Source: Flavobacteriaceae bacterium (GTDB lineage: Bacteria; Bacteroidota; Bacteroidia; Flavobacteriales; Flavobacteriaceae). From it: a stretch of DNA of 5,591 bases. This document shows positions 1 through 5,591 of this stretch, piece after piece (positions within the stretch are counted from its first letter, which is position 1; the number at the start of each line of letters is the position of its first letter). The notes under the pieces were generated by a model. That model made no database searches. It was not told where the DNA came from and worked only from the letters and a program-made list of their open reading frames with translations. The stretch is from NCBI GenBank assembly GCA_002711185.1, contig PAHL01000060.1, positions 3,271 through 8,861 of the forward strand, given 5' to 3'. The translations under genes were made by a program, and so were the position numbers.

Positions 1-1609
1 CTTTGTTTCCTAATACGCTGAAAGAAACAAAAGCTGTCCCACCTTTATTAGTGACGGAATTTAAATCTTTTAGTAGGAACGTGACAAACTCATCACTTAC
101 ATTAATTTGGTTGTTTATTGTTTTAGTCGCATTTATATTCAACATAGGTGTGATATTTTCACCTGTTAAAAGAGTTCTATAGGCATTAGCAACTTGAAGA
201 GGTGTTGAAGTTATTGCACCTTGACCTATAATTAAATTCATCAAATCACCACCAAGCCAACCCTCTTCTCTGACTAATCCAGGTCTTGAAATTTTCCAAT
301 CTTCAAATAATTCTCTATCTGGAATTATTCCTACTTTCTCAAAAGGTAAATCAATATTAGTTTTGTTACTAAAACCGAGTTCTCTTGAGTACTCTTGAAG
401 AACTGACTCTGATTCAGTATTGCCAAAATTTCTCCAAATCTTCAGTGCTATATCCCAAAAATAAACATTACAAGATTGTTTTATTGCTTCTCTGAGATCA
501 ACTTTTCCGTGACCTTCAAGTTTCCAGTCGTTATAAACCTGTTGAGAACCGTCATCAAACCCAAATGAAAGACTTCCTTCACAATCTATTTGTGAATCTT
601 TATTATTTAATTCTTCAGGAAATATATTTTCACTAAGTGCAAGCCAATAAGCAACAACTTTAAAAACAGACCCTGGAGGATAAAGACCCTGTATAGCGAA
701 ATTATTAAATGCTTGGTCTCTATCTAATTGCTTATATTCAAAATCACTAATACCATTTACAAATTTATTTGGATTGAAATCTGGTAGCGATACCATAGAC
801 ACTACATTACCTGTCTCCACATCGAGAACTACAACTGCTCCCTTTTTAATTTCATTTGAAGATTCAAAACTTTTATTAGCCAATTCAATTCCTTGTTTTA
901 GTGATTCCTTAACTATAAATTGGGTTGACGAATCAATTGTTAAGAATAAATCATTTCCCGGAATTGGTTGTATAAATTCTATAATCTTACTGCCATCAAA
1001 AATTATTTCTCCAGGTGTCCCTGATAAAAATTCTTCATAGTATCTTTCTAACCCATTTTTGCCTACTTGATTATTACCTAATGCATTAATAAATTCAGAA
1101 TTCTCCTCTTTGTTTGGCTTTCCCAAATAACCAATTGTATGAGAAAAAAGTTCATTTTGAATATATTTCCTTATGGGTAAATCAAAAATTTCAAAAGCAT
1201 CGTAATTCATTAATAAATTATTTCTAACTTCATATTCCACATTTGAGAGATTAATAACCAAGCTTAAAATATCTTTACTTTCGAATATTTCATTTATTGC
1301 ATTGTTGTCAAAATCAGGAAAATTATATTGAATTATCTGTTTGTATTCTAACAAATTTTTGTTTGTTATCTTTCGGACATTTATGAATAAGTGTGGTTCC
1401 AAAATAGTTTTAACAATTTTTTCTCCCTTCACATCATATATCTCACCCCTTGGTGCTGTAATATAAAATTTATCTAAGTTTTGGTTATCGATAGTTTGAG
1501 ATGTAACATCAAATTCTTTTGTCTGAAGTTGAAAAATATCAACAAGAATCAGTGATAATAAAATTAGAAAAGATATAAATATAGACTGAAGTCTTCTTTG
1601 ATTAAACAT
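1..1609 (-). CDS. mrdA: Penicillin-binding protein 2 (elongasome transpeptidase), C-terminus cut by window edge
   Basis: Class B penicillin-binding protein: the D,D-transpeptidase that cross-links peptidoglycan during cell elongation, working outside the membrane with RodA and the Mre proteins. I translated an open frame of 536 codons from ATG at 1607-1609 to the left edge, with no stop inside the window. It has a short cytoplasmic N-terminus, one membrane anchor (about residues 8-26), the PBP dimerisation-domain motif APRGEIYD (52-59), the VGKNGLERYYEEFLSG segment (182-197) before the catalytic domain, the active-site SxxK box PPGSVFK (nucleophile S314, K317), the SxN box SCN (379-381), and IGQGAITSTPLQVA (461-474). 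The third box, KTG, is not reached: the frame ends at GGTAFVSFSVLGNK, where relatives have KTG a few residues later. The start overlaps the mreD stop by 8 bp, with only a weak purine-rich stretch upstream. The family assignment is firm; PBP2 rather than FtsI rests mainly on position after mreD. Confidence 0.93.
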   Translation of the reverse strand, partial: MFNQRRLQSIFISFLILLSLILVDIFQLQTKEFDVTSQTIDNQNLDKFYITAPRGEIYDVKGEKIVKTILEPHLFINVRKITNKNLLEYKQIIQYNFPDFDNNAINEIFESKDILSLVINLSNVEYEVRNNLLMNYDAFEIFDLPIRKYIQNELFSHTIGYLGKPNKEENSEFINALGNNQVGKNGLERYYEEFLSGTPGEIIFDGSKIIEFIQPIPGNDLFLTIDSSTQFIVKESLKQGIELANKSFESSNEIKKGAVVVLDVETGNVVSMVSLPDFNPNKFVNGISDFEYKQLDRDQAFNNFAIQGLYPPGSVFKVVAYWLALSENIFPEELNNKDSQIDCEGSLSFGFDDGSQQVYNDWKLEGHGKVDLREAIKQSCNVYFWDIALKIWRNFGNTESESVLQEYSRELGFSNKTNIDLPFEKVGIIPDRELFEDWKISRPGLVREEGWLGGDLMNLIIGQGAITSTPLQVANAYRTLLTGENITPMLNINATKTINNQINVSDEFVTFLLKDLNSVTNKGGTAFVSFSVLGNK

Positions 1610-2054
1610 TTAAACTAAAAATTCTCTTTAGAATCATAAATGCAATAAAGTTTATAATTACTGATAAAAGATACCTTGATAGCCAATAATTTATATCAAA
1701 TACGAAAATAAAAGGAGATATGTAGATCAAAAAGCAAATAGATAATATCGCAAAGTAAATTATATTAGATTTGCTATATTTTGAAACTAAGAAATTACCT
1801 ATAATTACTATCAAAATAAATATTGATGAATATAGACCCATATAATATGTACTAAAAAAAGAATCGTATAAGACTCCTGACAAAAAGATCGGGAGTACAA
1901 GATTTTGATCATAAAAATCTACACTAATCAAAAGAAGTGTTAGGAAATAAATATATACGCCAAAATTAAGTGATATAAACGTATTTAGATAAATTTCAAT
2001 TATACAAATTAAAAATAGTAAGAAAGTGATTGAAATTAACTTCAAAACTTTCAT
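1602..2054 (-). CDS. mreD: Rod shape-determining protein MreD
   Basis: Small integral membrane protein of the elongasome that, in characterised relatives, partners MreC and helps couple MreB filaments to the PBP2/RodA wall-synthesis machinery. The 150-residue product is almost entirely hydrophobic, with about five or six predicted membrane segments (roughly residues 5-24, 30-46, 50-63, 73-90, 98-118 and 126-142) and few charged residues. The segment LSGVLYDSFFSTYYMGLYS (58-76) fits the family pattern G-x-x-x-D followed by G-L. Sequence conservation in MreD is low everywhere, so the name rests on size, topology, this motif and the position between mreC and the PBP2 gene. The ATG overlaps the mreC TGA (ATGA, 4 bp), implying translational coupling. 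Only a weak purine run (AAAAGAAAA) precedes the start. Confidence 0.88.
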   Translation of the reverse strand: MKVLKLISITFLLFLICIIEIYLNTFISLNFGVYIYFLTLLLISVDFYDQNLVLPIFLSGVLYDSFFSTYYMGLYSSIFILIVIIGNFLVSKYSKSNIIYFAILSICFLIYISPFIFVFDINYWLSRYLLSVIINFIAFMILKRIFSLNV

Positions 2055-2842
2055 TTTTCTTTTGGTATAAATAATTTAGTTTGGAAAGATAGCGTATCTT
2101 TTATTTCAACTGATACAGTGAGTTTATTATTTGAGACTTTTTGTTCGTAAATATTTAAATCCAGAAATGGAAATTTACCAATATGACCAAAAATAATATC
2201 TGAGTATATTATTCCTACTTTTGTATTATTTGACAAGCCTAATGAACTTACTATTAACTCTCTGCCATTTGAATAAGTTTCGTATGAATTATTATTTTCA
2301 TCTAATGCCCTAAAATTAAAATTTGTAGAATCTAGTGATTCAAGTATTGAATAATCATTAAATACTTCTCCTAAATAACCAACAATATAACCTTTCTCAT
2401 TAATAACTATATCCCCTGGTTCAAAATTATTATCTCTACCTCCAGAAATTAAATACTCATCTGTAAGGTTTTTTAAAATTAAACTTGTCTGATAATACGT
2501 TAATTCAAAATTACTTATGTTTTTGATTAGAACTTCATATGACTGAATATCATCCCTTAGGTCTTGATTTTCAATGTAAAGAAGCCTTAAGTCAACAAGC
2601 TCTTCCTTAAGACGTATATTCTCTGCAACTATATCAGCTTTGTTAGAATATAAATCAATTAACTCATATTGCTGGAATCTATCAGATAATTCAATACTAG
2701 AAATAAAATTTATCTGATTTGGAATATAGTTTGATAAAGATTTATCTGAAAAATAGTCAACTACTGTTAGCAAGCCAGAGAGAAATAAAAACAGAAAATA
2801 TATTACATATTTTCTAATACCAAAAAGTTCGGAACTTTGCAT
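2051..2842 (-). CDS. mreC: Rod shape-determining protein MreC
   Basis: Membrane-anchored extracytoplasmic scaffold of the elongasome; in characterised bacteria it binds and activates PBP2 and connects it with MreB/MreD. The 263-residue protein has a short cytoplasmic tail, one transmembrane helix (about residues 12-28), a linker, a heptad-like charged helix typical of the MreC dimerising coiled coil (about 66-108), and then a beta-rich C-terminal region. Within that region, SGGRDNNFEPGDIVINEKGYIVGYLGEV (133-160) follows the family pattern of G-(acid) then G-x-x-V and G-(L/Y)-V-G-x-(V/L). Primary sequence is divergent and rich in Asn, Ser and Asp, as expected at this GC content. The ATG lies one base after the mreB stop with no Shine-Dalgarno-like sequence, so translation probably depends on ribosomes finishing mreB. 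The length is close to the usual 250-330 residues. Confidence 0.93.
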   Translation of the reverse strand: MQSSELFGIRKYVIYFLFLFLSGLLTVVDYFSDKSLSNYIPNQINFISSIELSDRFQQYELIDLYSNKADIVAENIRLKEELVDLRLLYIENQDLRDDIQSYEVLIKNISNFELTYYQTSLILKNLTDEYLISGGRDNNFEPGDIVINEKGYIVGYLGEVFNDYSILESLDSTNFNFRALDENNNSYETYSNGRELIVSSLGLSNNTKVGIIYSDIIFGHIGKFPFLDLNIYEQKVSNNKLTVSVEIKDTLSFQTKLFIPKEK

Positions 2843-2843
2843 T

Positions 2844-3887
2844 TTAATTAGGTTTTGGTGACAGCTTCAAAATACTTTTATAATCTTGAAACCTCTCTAA
2901 ACAAATACCAGAACCTATAACAACAGAACTTAAAGGGTCTTCAGTATTGTTAATTGGAATGCCAAGTTCTTCTGCAATTTTTTTATCTATTTGTTTTAAC
3001 AGTGACCCACCGCCAGTTAACCATGCACCATCCTTATCTATATCAGAAACCAAAGCCGGCGGCGTTTGAGAAAGAGAAATTCGAATAGCCTCAATTATAT
3101 CATTTACAACAGGCTGTAAAGCATTTCTTACATCACTCGCTTCCAGTAAGACTTGCTTGGGCACACCTCTAACAATATCTCTTCCTGTAACAGTTACTTG
3201 TGGTTCTTTATCATATTGATAAGCTGACCCAACAGCATGCTTAATATTTTCAGCAATACCAGTATCAACAAGTATTTGATGTTCTCTTCTAAGCCACTCA
3301 ATAAGAATTTCTGTCATGTCTTCACCACCTACTCTTACTGAGTTAGCATTAACTATGTCCCCCATTGAAATAACTGCAATCTCTGTTGTTCCACCACCTA
3401 TATCAACAATCATGTTGCCATATGGTTCAAAAATATTTAGACCACTACCTATCGCTGCTGCCATTGGTTCTTCGATTGTAAATACTTCTGATGCACCAGT
3501 AGCATGAGCAGCTGTTTCTATAGATCTTTGCTCAACACTTGTAACTCCATTCGGTACACAAATTACAATTCTTGGCCTTGAGTATGCTCTCCCTATAGCT
3601 TTTGAAAGAAGTGTTTTAACAAGCTCTTCAGCCATTTCAATTTCCGAAATAACTCCATCCCTTAATGGCCTTACTAATTCAATTGTGTCTGGAACTCTGC
3701 CTATAAGTTTTTTTGCTTCTTTACCAATAGTTATAATTGATTTGTCACTTTTATTAACCGCTAAAAGCGTTGGTTCATCAACAACTACTCCTACTCCTTT
3801 TACATAAATTAGAGAATTTGCAGTGCCCAAATCAATAGCAATATCGTTACCACCAAAAAGAGTTCTTCGTAAATTTAAGTCAAACAT
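2844..3887 (-). CDS. mreB: Rod shape-determining protein MreB (bacterial actin homologue)
   Basis: Cytoplasmic actin-like ATPase that forms membrane-bound filaments and orients lateral peptidoglycan synthesis. At 347 residues it is full length for the family. The actin-fold nucleotide-binding motifs are all present: phosphate-1 DLGTANS (19-25), catalytic-side EEPMAAAIGSGL (139-150), phosphate-2 DIGGGTTEIAV (162-172) and adenosine-binding LTGGGSLL (290-297). The ending EDPLSSVVIGSGICLERF (316-333) is also typical of MreB. It is the most conserved product in the window. The N-terminus MFDLNLRRTLFGG keeps several hydrophobic residues and arginines before the fold begins. The loop around 98-104 (IGRAYSR) lacks an obvious hydrophobic pair where Thermotoga MreB inserts in the membrane. 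The ATG at 3885-3887 follows the only real spacer and has no clear Shine-Dalgarno sequence. Confidence 0.98.
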   Translation of the reverse strand: MFDLNLRRTLFGGNDIAIDLGTANSLIYVKGVGVVVDEPTLLAVNKSDKSIITIGKEAKKLIGRVPDTIELVRPLRDGVISEIEMAEELVKTLLSKAIGRAYSRPRIVICVPNGVTSVEQRSIETAAHATGASEVFTIEEPMAAAIGSGLNIFEPYGNMIVDIGGGTTEIAVISMGDIVNANSVRVGGEDMTEILIEWLRREHQILVDTGIAENIKHAVGSAYQYDKEPQVTVTGRDIVRGVPKQVLLEASDVRNALQPVVNDIIEAIRISLSQTPPALVSDIDKDGAWLTGGGSLLKQIDKKIAEELGIPINNTEDPLSSVVIGSGICLERFQDYKSILKLSPKPN

Positions 3888-3931
3888 GTACTAATAGAAT
3901 AATCTAATAGTTGTTGTTTTTAAATATTTAT
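3888..3931 (-). promoter_or_regulatory. 44-bp ndk-mreB spacer with a possible promoter
   Basis: This is the only noncoding stretch longer than one base in the window. Read on the minus strand, TTTAAA (3919-3924) and TATTCT (3896-3901) are 17 bp apart, resembling a -35/-10 pair (four of six matches to TTGACA; TANNNT kept). Initiation about seven bases after the -10 would begin within two or three bases of the mreB ATG, giving an almost leaderless mRNA, which would agree with the missing Shine-Dalgarno sequence. An overlapping alternative hexamer, TAGATT, lies at 3901-3906. Such matches are common by chance in AT-rich DNA, so this is a weak call. No GC-rich hairpin typical of a terminator is present, so read-through from ndk is likely. 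Confidence 0.25.
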
Positions 3932-4330
3932 TTAGTTTCCAAAGAATAATGACAATTCTCTTTCAGCACTTTCGTCTGAGTCTGAGCCGTGTACAACATT
4001 TTTGTCTAATTCAGTAGCTAAATCACCTCGTATAGATCCAGGTGTTGATTCATTAGGGTTTGTTGCACCCATAATATTTCTAATCTGAAGAACTACGTCT
4101 TCTCCCTCCACCTGCATAGCAACTACTGGCCCACTAGTTATGAATGAAACGAGATCATTAAAAAATTGTTTACCTTTATGCTCTTCATAATGCTCTTCTG
4201 CCAATTCTTTAGAAATAGTCATCATTTTAATTTTTGTTATATTGAAACCCTTCACTTCAACTCGTGAAATAATCTGACCTATTAAGTTTCTTTGAACACC
4301 GTCCGGTTTGATCATAAAAAATGTTTTCAT
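3932..4330 (-). CDS. ndk: Nucleoside diphosphate kinase
   Basis: Cytoplasmic enzyme that transfers the gamma-phosphate of a nucleoside triphosphate (usually ATP) to other nucleoside diphosphates through a phosphohistidine intermediate, balancing NTP and dNTP pools. The 132-residue product is the usual length for a bacterial Ndk (about 130-145). Diagnostic features are MIKPDGVQR (6-14, including K8), HYEEHKGKQFF (47-57), RNIMGATNP (84-92), GSIRGD (98-103) and the active-site signature NVVHGSDS (111-118) with the phosphorylated His at 114. It ends in LSLFFGN, close to the usual C-terminal E-(I/L)-x-L-(F/W)-F. The ATG overlaps the folC TGA by 4 bp (ATGA) and has the clearest ribosome-binding site in the window. 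Lying between folC and mreB, as in high-GC actinobacteria, it helps place the organism. Confidence 0.98.
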   Translation of the reverse strand: MKTFFMIKPDGVQRNLIGQIISRVEVKGFNITKIKMMTISKELAEEHYEEHKGKQFFNDLVSFITSGPVVAMQVEGEDVVLQIRNIMGATNPNESTPGSIRGDLATELDKNVVHGSDSDESAERELSLFFGN

Positions 4331-5487
4331 ACTAATTTCCTTTTTTTGTACTCTCCAATTAAATATAAACTACCTAAAAGTATAGAAGGGCTCTTATTTG
4401 ACGAAAAAGCATCTAAGTTGACTACTTCATATTCAAATTTTGCTTTTTGAAAATAATCTAAATAGATAACAGGGTTTTCTTGATCATAGAATGTTTTCTC
4501 CTCAATAAAATAAATCTTATATTTACTATTCGAATTAATAAAACTGATAATACTTCTAATATCTTTTCCTTTTTTAAAACCAATAAAGACATCTGTTTGT
4601 TCAAAATCGTATTGTCTTTCATAATCTTTAAACAAATGTTTTACACCATCTAAGTTATGTGCTCCATCTATAATTTTTATAGGATTTTGATTTACAATTT
4701 CAAACCTCCCCTCAATTTCCTCAAAATTTAAACTAATTGATTCGTTAAGAATGTCTATATTCAGCAATGAAGAAACCGTGCTTAAAGCAAGCAGAAAATT
4801 CTTTTGATTTGCCATGAGGTCTTTAAGGTTCATATTTAGAGTGTCTACAGTGTCTCTTAAAAAATACTTAACTTTACTATGTGGATAATTATTTTTAATA
4901 ATATTTATTAATTCAGAATTTATATCGCCTACGAATAAATTTTCTATATTTTTTGATATAAAAATTTTTTGATCCAAAACCTCTTGATCTGTGTAACCAA
5001 GTAAATCTTGGTGATCTTTTCCAATATTAGTGAGCACTACATTTTTACTTTGAATTATTGAAGTAGTATCAAGTTTTCCACCTATACCTGCCTCACATAT
5101 GTAATAGTCATATTCACTCTCTAAAAATGATTTGCAGGCAAGCAAGAATAAAGCTTCAAAATACCCTAAAACTATTTTATTTTTTTCTTCAAGATCTTTA
5201 ACAAAATCTAAATTGTCTTGCAAATTTAAGTTCTTATCAGACTTTATCCTTTCTGTATATTCCACTAAATGAGGAGAGGTAAACGTTAGGGAAGATCTAT
5301 TATTTTTTTTAAGCAATCGGTGTATAAATTTTGAAGTTGAAGTTTTGCCATTAGTCCCTACTACCGCAATTGTTCTCTCGGATAATTCAGTCAGTTGTAG
5401 CCTTGTAAAAACAGTCTTCAATAATTCAATATTCTTATTGTTGGAAAGACCAATTTTTGAATTTAGATATTCTTCTAATTCCTTCAA
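4327..5487 (-). CDS. folC: Folylpolyglutamate synthase (possibly also dihydrofolate synthase)
   Basis: Cytoplasmic Mur-ligase-family enzyme that adds glutamate to folates using ATP, which retains them in the cell; many bacterial FolC proteins also make dihydrofolate from dihydropteroate. The 386-residue product shows the P-loop GTNGKTST (44-51), SPHL (71-74), EAGIGGKLD (132-140), TNIGKDHQDLLG (153-164), a lysine in QKIFISK (173-179) where the family has its conserved KAG-I-x-K lysine, GRFE (260-263), DGAHN (274-278) and GSLYLIGE (372-379). It is somewhat shorter than the usual 420-450 residues, with a compact C-terminal domain. The start is TTG at 5485-5487: an in-frame TAA lies at 5491-5493, and no later start keeps the N-terminal helix LEEYLNS. 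The TTG overlaps the valS TGA by 4 bp (TTGA). Whether it has both activities cannot be told from sequence. Confidence 0.95.
   Translation of the reverse strand: MKELEEYLNSKIGLSNNKNIELLKTVFTRLQLTELSERTIAVVGTNGKTSTSKFIHRLLKKNNRSSLTFTSPHLVEYTERIKSDKNLNLQDNLDFVKDLEEKNKIVLGYFEALFLLACKSFLESEYDYYICEAGIGGKLDTTSIIQSKNVVLTNIGKDHQDLLGYTDQEVLDQKIFISKNIENLFVGDINSELINIIKNNYPHSKVKYFLRDTVDTLNMNLKDLMANQKNFLLALSTVSSLLNIDILNESISLNFEEIEGRFEIVNQNPIKIIDGAHNLDGVKHLFKDYERQYDFEQTDVFIGFKKGKDIRSIISFINSNSKYKIYFIEEKTFYDQENPVIYLDYFQKAKFEYEVVNLDAFSSNKSPSILLGSLYLIGEYKKRKLV
4338..4343 (-). promoter_or_regulatory. Ribosome-binding site of ndk
   Basis: Read on the minus strand this is AAAGGA, seven bases before the ndk ATG and inside the last codons of folC. 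It is the best Shine-Dalgarno-like sequence in the window; the mreB and mreC starts have none and those of folC, mreD and mrdA only weak purine runs. It supports 4328-4330 as the ndk start. Confidence 0.55.
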
Positions 5488-5591
5488 TTCTTAAGTGAAT
5501 TTAATGTTGAATTTATTGAATCTATTTGACTATTTATATTTTGCATATTTTGATTTTCTTGATCAATCAAATCTTTTTTAGCATTTTGTAT
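5484..5591 (-). CDS. valS: Valyl-tRNA synthetase, C-terminal end only
   Basis: Read from the right edge, an open frame of 35 codons ends at TGA (5484-5486). The residues IQNAKKDLIDQEN are followed by a Gln/Asn/Ser-rich helix ending STLNSLKN. This matches the end of ValS, where F-(V/I)-x-x-A-P-x-x-V-(V/I)-x-x-E leads into a C-terminal coiled coil that contacts tRNA. The usual Pro after Ala is replaced by Lys here. Only the coiled-coil tail is in the window; the catalytic and editing domains would lie to the right. The assignment rests on this short match plus the common valS-folC adjacency in Gram-positive genomes. Its stop overlaps the folC start by 4 bp. Confidence 0.8.
   Translation of the reverse strand: MQNAKKDLIDQENQNMQNINSQIDSINSTLNSLKN

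Noticed and set aside
774..1040. Plus-strand open frame of 88 codons
   Set aside because: It lies opposite mrdA, whose minus-strand frame encodes clear PBP motifs across the same bases. Its translation is Ser/Thr/Ile-rich with no recognisable family.
3316..3507. Plus-strand open frame of 63 codons
   Set aside because: It is antisense to the conserved phosphate-2 and EEPMAAA region of mreB; the Pro/Ser/Ile-rich translation is a shadow of those codons.
3921..3930. Perfect 10-bp palindrome TAAATATTTA after the ndk stop, considered as an operator or terminator
   Set aside because: It contains only A and T, has no stable stem or loop, and such palindromes are expected by chance at this base composition.
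5303..5310. Run of eight T on the plus strand inside folC, considered as a phase-variable tract or sequencing frameshift
   Set aside because: The folC frame stays intact through it (LLKKNNRSS) and conserved motifs lie on both sides. A-rich Lys/Asn runs are expected at low GC.
1..5591. Search for a novel system, mobile element, tRNA, riboswitch or CRISPR array
   Set aside because: Essentially all bases are taken up by seven recognised housekeeping genes, and no long repeats or inverted repeats were noticed by eye. There is no room for an additional system except in the 44-bp spacer.

Overview
This is an ordinary but very compact chromosomal housekeeping segment. Every gene lies on the minus strand, so transcription runs from the right edge to the left. 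In that order the genes are: valS (3' end only), folC, ndk, mreB, mreC, mreD and mrdA (penicillin-binding protein 2, running off the left edge). I see no RNA gene, mobile element, CRISPR array or phage gene.

The organism is probably a low-GC, genome-streamlined actinobacterium. The order valS-folC-ndk-mreB-mreC-mreD-PBP2 is, from memory, the one found in Streptomyces and relatives, where a rodA-type gene follows. The placement of ndk between folC and mreB is the telling point. The FolC P-loop reads GTNGKTST, a form I associate with actinobacterial FolC. The DNA, however, is strongly AT-rich (roughly 30% GC by eye), and only about 45 of 5591 bases are noncoding. That combination fits marine lineages such as 'Candidatus Actinomarina'; this placement is inference. 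TGA is used as stop by valS, folC and mreC while Trp is read from TGG, so the genetic code is standard.

Layout: 5484-5591 is the C-terminal coiled-coil tail of valyl-tRNA synthetase. 4327-5487 is folC (TTG start), 3932-4330 is ndk, and 3888-3931 is the only real spacer (44 bp). 2844-3887 is mreB, 2051-2842 mreC, 1602-2054 mreD, and 1-1609 mrdA without its C-terminal end. Junctions are overlapping stop/start codons (4, 4, 4 and 8 bp) or a single base (mreB/mreC), so the set is probably transcribed and translated as one or two coupled units.

Functionally the right part serves tRNA charging, folate polyglutamylation and nucleotide balance. The left part is a near-complete elongasome: the MreB filament, the MreC/MreD membrane scaffold and the PBP2 transpeptidase, which together direct lateral cell-wall synthesis. 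The 44-bp spacer separates these two functional blocks and is the only place in the window where a dedicated intergenic promoter could sit.
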